This document shows positions 1-8,071 of a DNA stretch of 53,558 bases, in pieces. Below the pieces are notes generated by a model, which was not told the DNA's origin, searched no databases, and worked only from the letters and a program-made list of their open reading frames with translations. The first letter of the stretch is position 1; every line of letters begins with the position of its first letter. Source of the DNA: Desulfovibrio sp. (GTDB lineage: Bacteria > Desulfobacterota > Desulfovibrionia > Desulfovibrionales > Desulfovibrionaceae); NCBI GenBank assembly GCA_031291035.1, contig JAISLI010000034.1, positions 1 to 53,558 of the forward strand, read 5' to 3'. Both the position numbers and the translations under genes were made by a program.

Positions 1-476
1 GGGACGTGTTTGACACGGACAGCTTTCCCTTGGCGTCCCCTCCCGGCTGCCGGCCAATCAGGCGGAGCAACTGATCCCCGCCGAGGACCAGTTCGGCGCG
101 CGGGCTCACACTTGCGGACCCCACGTCAATCCGGCCGCTGTTGTATAGCGTGGCGAAGGTACTCCTGTTCCTGGACAGGTCCATAATGCCGCTGGCAATT
201 TTAATAACGCCCGCGTTGTCGAAAACCCCTCCGGGGAGGATCTCCCCCCCCGCTGTCCAGTTTGGCGGTGACGCCCTCGCCCACCTCCAGCTTCTCGCCG
301 TTGGTGAGTCCGTTCAGGCTTATCTCCGTAGCGGCGGCCAGGACAGCGCCCGCGCCGCCGAGGCACAGCGCGGCGGCCAAGACAAGAATTCCCGGAACGC
401 CCGGAAACAGCCGTTTCCCGGGCGCGGCCCGGCGGGGGTTGAGCGGATTTTCCAAAGCGTTTTTTGTCGGCCTCAT
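1..476 (-). pseudogene. Secreted surface protein (autotransporter-like), 5' part, frameshifted, cut by window edge
   Basis: The start ATG is at 476, preceded by a good GGAGGG ribosome site. The first 50 or so residues look like an export signal: a basic start (MRPTKNALENPLNPRR), then a hydrophobic stretch (VPGILVLAAALCLGG) and a likely cleavage region at AVLAAA. After it the protein reads as a beta-rich passenger (EISLNGLTNGEKLEVGEGV). The frame then hits a run of eight G (minus strand, 244-251) and runs to a stop near 201. With one G fewer, reading continues without a stop to base 1 with sensible sequence (GVFDNAGVIKIASGIMDL, then LYNSGRIDVGSA). This alternation of short beta motifs is usual in autotransporter passengers. 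The gene is therefore either phase-variable, recently broken, or miscounted in sequencing. The C-terminus lies outside the window, so the secretion route is not proven. Confidence 0.6.
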
Positions 477-1024
477 GTCACTGCCCTCCTGTGGAAAACG
501 GAACCGCCGCGAAAAGCGGAGCTTCCCGTTTGTTTTGCGGTATTGCGGGTGGATTGGGAAGGGACCGCGCGTTGGCTGCCCCCGGTGGACAAGTCAGGTT
601 TGGAAATGACGAAAAGGCCCAGCTTCCTTGAGCAAAGGAGGCAGGTCCGGAAAGCCGGAGATGGATATCCTTTTTCGCCCGCACCTTCATACCGTCCGCC
701 CAAGGCAAAAATGTCCGTTCGGCAGTGCCGTAACGTCGCACAATCGTCACACAGGCGAAACATTTACCTGTTCGCGGCGCGAAAGTAAAGACTTTTCTCC
801 GAAATTTTTGGGGCAATTGAAAAAAAATTCATATGGAGCGACTGAATTGTGAGATACGGCGTCGAACCGGAGTAGTGGGGAGTTTTTCTGGGTCACGCCG
901 CGCTCATGGGGGGTGTGCTTGCTTTTTGAAAGATAATGGGGCAGACTTAATACTGCGCTTTTACGATACTATTATTTTACTGTCTCAATTTGTTTTTGTA
1001 CCATAATACTACTCAGGCAGACCG
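477..1024. other. 548-base divergent intergenic region between the surface protein and the histidine kinase
   Basis: No convincing gene is seen. The part nearest the surface-protein gene is GC-rich and would be its roughly 300-base 5' leader. At 768-833 lies one copy of an inverted repeat whose partner ends the window. 940-1020 is AT-rich and probably carries the promoter for the kinase at 1025, but no clear -35/-10 pair stands out. Confidence 0.5.
768..833 (-). repeat. Inverted repeat copy 1 (partner at 53493-53558)
   Basis: The 66 bases match the reverse complement of 53493-53558 at 62 positions (four substitutions, no gap). Read on the minus strand it starts ATGAATTTTTTTTCA and contains CCAAAAATTTCGGAG and CGCGCCGCGAACAG. 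It can encode a 22-codon ORF (MNFFSIAPKISEKSLYFR..., stop TAA just after the repeat) without a strong ribosome site. It lies about 290 bases upstream of the surface-protein start, so it may be part of a promoter or leader shared with another gene beyond the right end. Confidence 0.75.
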
Positions 1025-2824
1025 ATGGAATTTATCAGGCAGGCAAACCGGGAGGCGGATTACAGAGATATGGTCCGCCGGTTGGAAAATCTGGCAGCCG
1101 ACGAGGGTGGTGAATCACCGGAAAATGAACTGACGAAGTTGCTGCGCTATGTGCGCAAGCTGGAGCGGGATTACCGCGCGCTTTCCCTCATGCACGAGCA
1201 GACGGAACGCCTGCGTGACATGAACGAGGCCGCTGTTGAACTGGCCCATTTTTACACCCGCCTTTTGCTGAAGAACGTGTCAAGCGTCATCTTTATGCTG
1301 GACAGGGACCTGCGCCTTGTGCTCGGCAGCGCGTCAGCCGCTTCCCTGCTTGCCCGCAACGACATACGCGAAATAGTCGGAATGCCGTTCGCCGATCTTT
1401 TCTCGCAAATCATGTCCGATGACTGGGTAGCGGCCATGGCCGACAGATGCGGCGCAATTCTGAAAAACGGCGAAACCCGCGTCACGGAAGAATTCGTCGT
1501 ACTGAAAAGCGGCGTGACCTCCATGTACAAAATCACCACCTCGCCCGCGCAGGACAAGGGCGTCTGCAAGGGCGTCGTGGTTGTCATGAACGATATTACC
1601 CAGCTTGTCCAGGCAAGAGAGGACGCGGAGCAGGCAAGCAGGGCGAAAAGCAGTTTTCTGGCCAATATGAGCCATGAAATACGCACTCCCATCGGCGTGG
1701 TCATCGGTATGATCAACATTGCGAAATCCTGTCATGACATTGAGCGCAAAAATTACTGCCTTGATAAAATCGAAACGGCCTCCCTGCATTTGCTCGGCGT
1801 TATCAACGATATCCTTGACATCTCCAAAATTGAGGCGGGCAGGCTGGAACTTTCCCCGGTGGAGTTCAGCTTTGAGGAAATGCTGAAGAAAATCGTCACG
1901 GTGGTGCGTTTTCGTATCAGCGAGCGCAACCAGCGTTTCGAGCAGGAGATCGACCCCGCCCTTCCGTCGTTTTTTTTGGCCGACGATCAGCGGATTGCCC
2001 AGGTCGTCATCAACCTGCTCTCCAACGCGACAAAATTTACGCCCGAAGAAGGGAGCATACGGCTTGAGGTCCGTCTTCAGGAGAGAGAGGGAGATATCTG
2101 CACGCTTTACTTTGCCGTTACGGATACGGGCATCGGCCTGACCGAAGAGCAGCGCGCGCGGCTGTTCTCCCCTTTTGAGCAGGCGGACAACAGCGTTTCC
2201 CGCAAATTCGGCGGAACTGGACTTGGCCTTGCCATATCCAAACGCATTGTGGAAATGATGGACGGAACCATGAGCGTGATCTCGACTCCGGGCGAGGGTT
2301 CCATGTTCTGCTTTACCATCAGGGCGAAATGCGTTCCCGGCCCGCTGACGGCCGGCATGGGAGCCACCGCCGCCACCGCGGTCGACACGGTCGGCATCTT
2401 CGAGGGCCGCCGCATCCTGCTTGCCGAGGATATTGACATCAACAGAGAAATAGTGGCGGCCATGCTGGAGCCGACCCGGGTGGAAATCGACAGCGTCGGA
2501 AACGGAGAGGATGCCCTGCGGAACGTCAACGACGCGCCGGGCAGGTATGATCTGATTCTCATGGATGTGCAGATGCCCATCATGGACGGCCTGGAGGCCA
2601 CACGCCGCATTCGCGCACTGGACGCGCCCGAAGCGAAGACCGTGCCCATTATTGCCATGACGGCGCACGTTTTTCGTGAAGATATCGAAAAATGCCTTGA
2701 AGCCGGCATGAACAACCATGTGAGCAAACCGCTTGAGTTCGCCGAACTGGTGGAAAAAATGCGCCTTTATCTGCCGTTCCCGAAAATATCCCCACAGAAA
2801 GAACAGCGGGATCAGCCCGGGTAG
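1025..2824 (+). CDS. Hybrid sensor histidine kinase/response regulator
   Basis: 599 residues. The order is: a short helical N-terminus with likely coiled coil (about 35-75), a PAS-like sensor (about 80-195, SSVIFMLDRDLRLVLGSASA), a HisKA dimerisation box with phospho-acceptor His217 (LANMSHEIRTPIG), and a HATPase domain with N box (NLLSNATKF), G1 (DTGIG) and G2 (GTGLGL). A C-terminal receiver domain follows, with acidic pair (LAEDIDINRE) and phospho-acceptor Asp514 (LILMDVQMPIMDG). No membrane segment is visible, so it is probably cytosolic. Output would go through a histidine phosphotransfer protein not in this window. It stands alone; the signal sensed is unknown. The ribosome site is weak (CAGGCAG). 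Confidence 0.93.
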   Translation: MEFIRQANREADYRDMVRRLENLAADEGGESPENELTKLLRYVRKLERDYRALSLMHEQTERLRDMNEAAVELAHFYTRLLLKNVSSVIFMLDRDLRLVLGSASAASLLARNDIREIVGMPFADLFSQIMSDDWVAAMADRCGAILKNGETRVTEEFVVLKSGVTSMYKITTSPAQDKGVCKGVVVVMNDITQLVQAREDAEQASRAKSSFLANMSHEIRTPIGVVIGMINIAKSCHDIERKNYCLDKIETASLHLLGVINDILDISKIEAGRLELSPVEFSFEEMLKKIVTVVRFRISERNQRFEQEIDPALPSFFLADDQRIAQVVINLLSNATKFTPEEGSIRLEVRLQEREGDICTLYFAVTDTGIGLTEEQRARLFSPFEQADNSVSRKFGGTGLGLAISKRIVEMMDGTMSVISTPGEGSMFCFTIRAKCVPGPLTAGMGATAATAVDTVGIFEGRRILLAEDIDINREIVAAMLEPTRVEIDSVGNGEDALRNVNDAPGRYDLILMDVQMPIMDGLEATRRIRALDAPEAKTVPIIAMTAHVFREDIEKCLEAGMNNHVSKPLEFAELVEKMRLYLPFPKISPQKEQRDQPG

Positions 2825-3006
2825 CGAATTTTACTTTTTCGGCCTTTCAGAGCTTGTGTGCATCAGGTTCCTCTCCCACGCTTCAGGAACGGTGGCTCGC
2901 CAGCTGATTCGGGAAGACGATGCGTTGTGTGCGGTATCTGGAGCAACTGCCTCCCGTCGGCACGGCTGTTGACATGGGGGTCGGCTCCGGGCGGAAAAAA
3001 TCCATA

Positions 3007-4605
3007 TCACACCGGGTCGGGAAAACAGATGCGCTCCAGATACTCGCGCTGAAAGGACGCATCCCGGGCCAGGGAAATCTGCCGGGCCTTCCGGCACAGA
3101 CGCGCCAGCGCCGCGCCTTTTCCGGGCCTGAGGGCCAGCAGGGCCGCTCCGGCCAGGGCGGCGTTGCCCACGGCGCGCATGGGCAACCCCCGCGGCATGA
3201 AACCGAGCGTGATCATGTCTTCGCTGTTGATGTGTTCCCCCAGGGCGCCGGCCAGACATATCCGCGCCACGTCCCGCCCCGCCAGGCCGGCCGCCGCGAG
3301 CAGCTTTTCCAGGGCCAGGGCAAAAGCGGCCCTGACCTTGAGAAGCTCCTCCACATCCCCGGCGGACAGCCACAGACCGCCGGGAAGCGGCAGGCGCGGC
3401 CGCCCGCGCACCCGTACAAGGCTTGCCGCGAGCCGGCGCGCGAGCGGCATGACGCAGGCCCCGGCCGCGACAAAATGCCCGCGTCCGTCCAGCAGGCCAA
3501 TACGCCGGAGCAGCGCCAGCAGGGAAAGATAGCCGGTGGCGCTGATGCCCCGCGCAACGCCGGACGTGGAAATTTCAAGCCCGGCGGGGGCGAGGGCGAA
3601 GTTTGTCACGGCCTCCGGCCCGGCGAGATGTCCGCATTCCATCCCTATCCCCTCCAGGGCCGGCCCCAGGGGAACGCTGGTCATAAAAACCTCTCCCCGT
3701 GCCGTGACAAGCGCCATTTCGGCGTTGGTGCCCATATCCGCAAGCACGAAGGGGCGCGGCGTTCCGGTATGAAGCAGGGCCAGCAGGCCGGCGGCGGCGT
3801 CCCCGCCCACAAAGGGGGCGGGCAGGGGCGGTATGTAAACAGGCGGAAAACCCGGCAGGCGCGCCACCTCGTGCCCGCCGCGGCATGCGCGGCAGGGTGA
3901 CGCCATGAGGCCGCTCAGGTCGCGGTCCAGAAAAATATTGGTCATAACCGTGTTGGCGGCAAGGCAGACGCGCTCCACACGGCCCGCTTCGTCCGCAAGC
4001 CGCCCGATTACGCGGCGCAGCGCCTCCCGGATGAGGTTTGAGAGCAGGCGGCGGCCCTCGCGCCCGGCGGCAAAGGCCAGGCGGGATACGACATCCGCCC
4101 CGGCCCCGGCCTGGGGATTCAGAAAAGCCCCCCGCGCGGCCTCCCTACCCCTGTCCCGCCCCGCCGCCGCAAGGGCGAGCCATTGCACGGAGGTGGTGCC
4201 CACATCCACGGCCAGAAGCAGCGGCGCGGCGTCAGCCGGTTCCACGGCCCGCCGGGGGGCGGCCGCTCCGCCCGCGCTGTGTGCCCGGTCCGGCGGCGCG
4301 CTTTGGGGGAGTTCAATCTCCAGGAAGGCGGCATCGCCGTCAGAAATCTGGCGGCGGCAGGCCAGACGCCAGCCCTGTTCCAGTTCTTCTCCGGAGAGCC
4401 GTTCCTCTTCCGCCGGCAGCGGCGGAGGGGGATTGCGCGCAAAGCGTACGCGGCAGCGCCCGCAAAGCCCCAGCCCGGCGCAAAGGGGCACAGGGGCAAC
4501 CCGCCCTGAAAGCCAGACGGCCTGCGAGATCGTCATCCCCGGCGCGGCTTCAAGTTCCGTTGCGGGCTCGCCCGCCGCGCCTGAGTTGACAAGGCGTATT
4601 TTCAT
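3007..4605 (-). CDS. 2Fe-2S ferredoxin/ASKHA-domain protein (RACo-like, DUF4445)
   Basis: 532 residues from the ATG at 4605 (AAGGA site seven bases upstream; a TTG one codon earlier is less likely). The N-terminal ferredoxin domain (1-100) has the cluster ligands C42, C48, C51 and C83. A linker follows, then an actin-like ATPase domain starting LLLAVDVGTTSVQWLAL and containing FVLADMGTNAEMAL and LAGALGEHIN. This architecture is that of reductive activators of corrinoid proteins (RACo), which use ATP to reactivate Co(II) corrinoid in methyltransferase systems. No corrinoid protein or methyltransferase lies beside it, so its partner is unknown. It is transcribed away from fliM, sharing a 200-base divergent gap that contains a hairpin repeat. 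Confidence 0.85.
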   Translation of the reverse strand: MKIRLVNSGAAGEPATELEAAPGMTISQAVWLSGRVAPVPLCAGLGLCGRCRVRFARNPPPPLPAEEERLSGEELEQGWRLACRRQISDGDAAFLEIELPQSAPPDRAHSAGGAAAPRRAVEPADAAPLLLAVDVGTTSVQWLALAAAGRDRGREAARGAFLNPQAGAGADVVSRLAFAAGREGRRLLSNLIREALRRVIGRLADEAGRVERVCLAANTVMTNIFLDRDLSGLMASPCRACRGGHEVARLPGFPPVYIPPLPAPFVGGDAAAGLLALLHTGTPRPFVLADMGTNAEMALVTARGEVFMTSVPLGPALEGIGMECGHLAGPEAVTNFALAPAGLEISTSGVARGISATGYLSLLALLRRIGLLDGRGHFVAAGACVMPLARRLAASLVRVRGRPRLPLPGGLWLSAGDVEELLKVRAAFALALEKLLAAAGLAGRDVARICLAGALGEHINSEDMITLGFMPRGLPMRAVGNAALAGAALLALRPGKGAALARLCRKARQISLARDASFQREYLERICFPDPV

Positions 4606-4647
4606 CAAAAATTCCTTTATGGTCTGAAACTTCTTCCTTCAGGGGGG

Positions 4648-4694
4648 CAATCCACCCGGCTCCTGTCCGCCGGACCGGAGCCGGCTGTGGATTG
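4648..4694. repeat. Hairpin element, copy 1 (right arm repeated before miaB)
   Basis: A near-perfect inverted repeat: CAATCCAC and CCGGCTCC and GTCC on the left pair with GGAC, GGAGCCGG and GTGGATTG on the right around a GCC loop. That is 20 pairs with one mismatch and a two-base bulge. The right arm plus AAACA (23 bases, 4677-4699) recurs identically at 52784-52806 on the minus strand. It lies in the divergent gap between the ASKHA gene and fliM. Confidence 0.8.
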
Positions 4695-4747
4695 AAACAT
4701 GGGAAAATTCTATCTGTTTTTCCCCGGCAAATCAAAAGTTGCAAAAA

Positions 4748-4763
4748 TGGCACCTTTTTTGCA
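4748..4763 (+). promoter_or_regulatory. Sigma-54 promoter for fliM
   Basis: TGGCAC-N5-TTGCA matches the RpoN -24/-12 consensus exactly, with GG and GC separated by ten bases. It implies transcription starting near 4774 and a roughly 34-base leader before the fliM ATG at 4808. RpoN control of flagellar genes is common. Confidence 0.85.
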
Positions 4764-4807
4764 AAATAGCGGCGTCAGCGGCCACAGCAAAACATGGTGA
4801 GGAAAGC

Positions 4808-5788
4808 ATGAACAAAGTTCTGATGCAGGATGAGGTGGATGCCCTGTTGCGCGGGCTTTCCGGCGGGGAGATTGATACGGAGCCGGAAGTGCCGGAGGAC
4901 GACTCCGGCATCGTGTCCTTTGACCTCACCAATCAGGACAGGATTATCCGGGGCCGCATGCCGGTGCTGGAAATCGTCAATGACCGTTTCGCCCGCCTTT
5001 GCACCAACGCCCTGTCCAACGCCGTGCGCAAGCGCGTGGAGCTCAACCCCATTTCCATCGACATGACCAAGTTCGGAGAATTCATCCGCTCTCTCCCCGT
5101 GCCGACATCCATCAATATTTTCAAAATGGAGCCGCTCCGGGGCAACGCCATCATTGTTGTGGACTCGCGCCTTGTGTTCGCCCTGGTGGAAAACATCTTC
5201 GGCGGCGCAAGCTCGCAGCCGAAAATCGAAGGCCGGGAATTCACCCGCATAGAGCAATGCGTTGTGGACAAAATCGTCAAAATCGCCCTGGACAACATGG
5301 AGGATTCCTGGCGGCCGGTCCACGACGTGAAGCTGGAACTCGTGCGCAGTGAAATCAACCCGCAGTTCGCGGCCATCGTGCCGCCAAGCGACGTGGTGCT
5401 GGTCATCACCTTTGAGGTGGAGCTGGACACGGCCCTGGGTTCCATGATCATCTGCCTGCCCTACGCCACCATAGAACCCATCCGCTCCAAGCTCCACGCC
5501 AGTTTCCAGACCGAGCGCCTGGAGGTGGATCACGCCTGGGTGGCCCGCCTGAAGGAACGCATTATGGAAACGCCTGTGGAACTCAGGGTGCGTTTCGGCA
5601 ACACCACCATCACCGGCAACCAGCTGCTGCGCATGCAGACGGGGGACGTGCTGGCCCTCAACACCGATGTCGAGGCCCTGCTTCCCTGCACCGTGGCGGG
5701 CGTGGAGAAATATCAGGGCATCGCCGGCACGGTCAAGGCCATGAAGGCCTTTCAGATCATCAAGGAAAATGAGCCGCAGTACACCTGA
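4808..5788 (+). CDS. fliM: Flagellar motor switch protein FliM
   Basis: 326 residues, normal for FliM. The start ATG at 4808 follows AGGAAA and gives the classic N-terminal phospho-CheY binding peptide LMQDEVDALLRG. The middle CheC-like domain (about 45-230) includes RIIRGRMPVLEIVNDRFAR and VENIFGG. The C-terminal SpoA-type C-ring domain (about 250-320) contains LRVRFGNTTITGNQLLRMQTG. FliM sits in the cytoplasmic C-ring with FliG and FliN and sets rotation direction. It stands alone here, preceded by a sigma-54 promoter. A flagellin remnant lies 37 kb away, so whether the cell is motile is uncertain. Confidence 0.97.
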   Translation: MNKVLMQDEVDALLRGLSGGEIDTEPEVPEDDSGIVSFDLTNQDRIIRGRMPVLEIVNDRFARLCTNALSNAVRKRVELNPISIDMTKFGEFIRSLPVPTSINIFKMEPLRGNAIIVVDSRLVFALVENIFGGASSQPKIEGREFTRIEQCVVDKIVKIALDNMEDSWRPVHDVKLELVRSEINPQFAAIVPPSDVVLVITFEVELDTALGSMIICLPYATIEPIRSKLHASFQTERLEVDHAWVARLKERIMETPVELRVRFGNTTITGNQLLRMQTGDVLALNTDVEALLPCTVAGVEKYQGIAGTVKAMKAFQIIKENEPQYT

Positions 5789-5838
5789 GGCGATACGCCT
5801 GTAAACGCCGCCGGATTCCCGCGAGAGGCCATTCCGCC

Positions 5839-6462
5839 TCACCTGACAAAGTTCGTCGGTTCCCATTCCTCCGGGGCGGGCGGCGCGATGCCCGCCGCCT
5901 TTCCGGCCGCGATGCACTTGACGAGCCAGGCCATATTGTCGCCCAGGGCGCGCATGATTTGCAGGCCCTCCCTGTCCTGGCGAACCTCGTCCGGGGTATT
6001 GCCGTGCACGGCATTCCAGTACTGGGATGATACCACCGGCATGCGGGCAATGGTAAAATATTTGTTCAGCCGGTCAAAGGAAGCGCTGGCTCCGCCGCGC
6101 CGGCAGCTCACCACGGCGGCCGCCGGTTTGTGGGCGTAGGGGCCTGATTTTCTGAAAAACATGCGGTCAAGCAGGGCGCAGGCCGAGGCGCACGGCCCGG
6201 CGTAATGCACCGGCGCGCCCACTACAAGCGCCTCGGCTTCGCGCAACAGATCAATGCCTTCGTTCACCGGGTCGTCGGTGAAGACGCAATGCCCGCTTTC
6301 CGCGCATTTGCCGCAGGCGATGCAGCCCCGCACGGGCTTTGTGCCCACCTGCAGCATTGTTGCCGCCAGGCCGTTTTTTTTCAGTTGCTCCGCCACGGCG
6401 GAGAGGGCGGTGTACGTACAGCCTTTGGAATGCGGGCTGCCGTTGATCAACAGAACAGACAT
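5839..6462 (-). CDS. Flavodoxin-like NAD(P)H-dependent FMN oxidoreductase/iron-sulfur flavoprotein
   Basis: 207 residues, ATG at 6462 after AGGAGG. The N-terminal Rossmann-like flavodoxin fold has the FMN phosphate loop INGSPHSKGCTYTAL. A compact cysteine motif follows (GCIACGKCAESGHCVF), as in WrbA-like iron-sulfur flavoproteins. The loop VVGAPVHYAGPCASACALLDR would contact the flavin. Such proteins shuttle electrons in strict anaerobes; the substrate is unknown. Only about 50 bases separate its 3' end from that of fliM, so the two genes converge. Confidence 0.85.
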   Translation of the reverse strand: MSVLLINGSPHSKGCTYTALSAVAEQLKKNGLAATMLQVGTKPVRGCIACGKCAESGHCVFTDDPVNEGIDLLREAEALVVGAPVHYAGPCASACALLDRMFFRKSGPYAHKPAAAVVSCRRGGASASFDRLNKYFTIARMPVVSSQYWNAVHGNTPDEVRQDREGLQIMRALGDNMAWLVKCIAAGKAAGIAPPAPEEWEPTNFVR

Positions 6463-6562
6463 GGACTTTACCTCCTGAATTGTTAAACTACAGCGGATTG
6501 CCGCGAGACGCGTTCGGGGATTTTACTTCAGGAGGCTGTTTACAGCAAGCAAGGCTGCCGCG

Positions 6563-7408
6563 TCAGGCCGCCGGGCGAAAGCCGTCGGGCAGGCCGCGCA
6601 GAAAGGCCACCAGGCTTGCCGCCCCCTGGTCGCGGCAGGCCAGATAACAGCTTGTGTATTCCTGGTGGGTCAGGGCTGTGGCAAAAATCGGATACCGCCT
6701 GTCGCGCCGGGCAAAGGGCAGGCCCAGGAGGTCGCCCAGAGCCGGGTGGAGGGGCAGCCAGAAATCGCCGTCAGGATGGCGGTACGCCCGCCGCGCCGTT
6801 TCGGGCAGGCCCCCAAGCCCCAGCAGCCGCAAAAGGCCGTCCGCCAGATGAAAGAGCAGGGCTGTTCCCGGATGGTTTACAGTCAGAAACATCTGCTCCT
6901 CCCGCCAGCGCTCACGCAGGAGGGGGGCGCAGCGCACGGGGCAGGCCGCTTCCCGTTTTTCCGCCTCCCTGAGGGATTCTTCCGCCACGGCCGCCACATC
7001 GCCCAGCAGCCGGGGCCCCGCGCGCAGATAGAGCCGTAACGCCTCGTGCGGCGCGAGGCCGCGCGCGAGCAGCTCCTCCAGCAGACTGTCGGCGAAGTCA
7101 ATGCCCTGGGCATGCGTCCAGAGCGGCCAGTATCCCTTGAAAAAAAAATTGGGAATCTCGATGTGCCGGCAGTCCGGAGAAAGACGGGGGAGTACGCGCT
7201 CCGTGGCGAGATCCCCCCAGCGCGAACCAAGCCGCTGATACAAAAAAAGCCCGCAGTCGCGCAGATCTTTCCGCTCCAGGGCCTCGCGCGTGTAATTGAC
7301 ATATCCCCGCACACGGAACATGCGCGCGAAGGCCGGGGTATTTTCCAGCAGGGGGCGCAGGGCCTCACCCTGGCAGTTGGCGTGAAGAAGGCAGAGCGTA
7401 CGCGGCAT
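6563..7408 (-). CDS. WcbI family polysaccharide biosynthesis protein (putative acetyltransferase)
   Basis: 281 residues. The start MPRTLCLLHANCQGEALRPLLE matches the WcbI signature, where a Cys in an N-C-Q-G loop binds coenzyme A. HTQEYTSCYL-type sequence near the C-terminus (LTHQEYTSCYLACRD) also fits a conserved family block. WcbI proteins are found in capsule and surface-glycan clusters and are thought to acetylate a glycan, but no other glycan gene is adjacent. It follows queD by 58 bases on the same strand and may be co-transcribed. Confidence 0.75.
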   Translation of the reverse strand: MPRTLCLLHANCQGEALRPLLENTPAFARMFRVRGYVNYTREALERKDLRDCGLFLYQRLGSRWGDLATERVLPRLSPDCRHIEIPNFFFKGYWPLWTHAQGIDFADSLLEELLARGLAPHEALRLYLRAGPRLLGDVAAVAEESLREAEKREAACPVRCAPLLRERWREEQMFLTVNHPGTALLFHLADGLLRLLGLGGLPETARRAYRHPDGDFWLPLHPALGDLLGLPFARRDRRYPIFATALTHQEYTSCYLACRDQGAASLVAFLRGLPDGFRPAA

Positions 7409-7466
7409 AATTCGCCCCAGGGGGAAATTTCGGGCAAGTCATGCACGGAGCGTGCCAAAGGGGAGG

Positions 7467-7892
7467 CTACGGACGGGGTTCCGCCGTTTCCGGCATCTCC
7501 ATGTAGGTCGCGTTCTGCGCGCCCTTTTCCGCTACGCTGACGCTGTGGAGGCGCACGGCCCCCGCGCGGGAGCCGGGATGGGTCGCCAGGCGTTCCGCAG
7601 CGGCCCGCCAGACATGGCGGGCCAGATTTTCCGAGGAAGGGTTGAGCGCGTCAAAAGGCGGCGTTTCATTGAGCACGCGGTGGTCAAGCCCCGCCAGTAT
7701 TTCTTTCAGCAGGCTTTTGAGAATGCTGAAATCCAGCAGCATGCCCGTGTCCGCGGCAAGCCCGCTCCCTTCCACCGTCAGCTCCACGGCGAAATTATGC
7801 CCGTGCAGCCCCTCGCACTTGCCCCCATAGCCGCGCAGGGCATGGGCGGCGGAAAATTCATCCCGGACGGCGAGACGCCAGAAGGCCGTCAT
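7467..7892 (-). CDS. queD: 6-carboxy-5,6,7,8-tetrahydropterin synthase (QueD)
   Basis: 141 residues. The zinc ligands of the 6-pyruvoyl-tetrahydropterin synthase fold are visible as the His in FSAAHAL and the pair in GLHGHNF. The catalytic Cys is in GKCEGLHGH, and a His/Asp lies in LDHRVLNE. The enzyme converts dihydroneopterin triphosphate to 6-carboxytetrahydropterin in queuosine synthesis. Its ATG overlaps the stop of the upstream 50-residue membrane protein as ATGA, so the two are probably translationally coupled. No queC/queE is in the window. Confidence 0.93.
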   Translation of the reverse strand: MTAFWRLAVRDEFSAAHALRGYGGKCEGLHGHNFAVELTVEGSGLAADTGMLLDFSILKSLLKEILAGLDHRVLNETPPFDALNPSSENLARHVWRAAAERLATHPGSRAGAVRLHSVSVAEKGAQNATYMEMPETAEPRP

Positions 7893-8041
7893 GACATTAT
7901 CCAGTACATGACAAAGCCCGAAACAACCACCACAACAATGGCAAGCACTGTGCGGACGCTCTGATTCCGGACGAAATCCCGCTCCTCCCCGTCGGCGGAC
8001 ACGGCAAGGGCATTCCTGATTCTGTCCAAAAAATTCAGCAT
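7889..8041 (-). CDS. Small single-pass membrane protein, unknown function
   Basis: 50 codons from ATG 8041 to TGA at 7889. The ribosome site is strong (GGGAGGAG, nine bases before ATG). The N-terminal half is charged and amphipathic (MLNFLDRIRNALAVSADGEE). A hydrophobic helix follows (TVLAIVVVVVSGFVMYWIM), with two residues after it. It starts 30 bases after the dnaE stop and overlaps queD by four bases, so it sits inside a dnaE-orf-queD-wcbI transcript. I do not recognise a family. The good ribosome site, the stop-start overlap and the clean transmembrane segment argue that it is real. Confidence 0.72.
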   Translation of the reverse strand: MLNFLDRIRNALAVSADGEERDFVRNQSVRTVLAIVVVVVSGFVMYWIMS

Positions 8042-8071
8042 AGGGAATGTCTCCTCCCGGCGGAACATCCC

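Noticed and set aside
473..816. Two minus-strand frames in the leader of the surface-protein gene
   Set aside because: No ribosome site or family; one needs a TTG start inside the inverted repeat. A short leader peptide there is left open only as part of the repeat finding.
1334..2719. 461-codon minus-strand frame opposite the histidine kinase
   Set aside because: His/Arg/Gly-rich shadow of a clear kinase gene; no motif.
4677..4699. CRISPR repeat, because of the GTGGATTGAAAC ending
   Set aside because: Only two copies 48 kb apart, no spacers, no cas genes.
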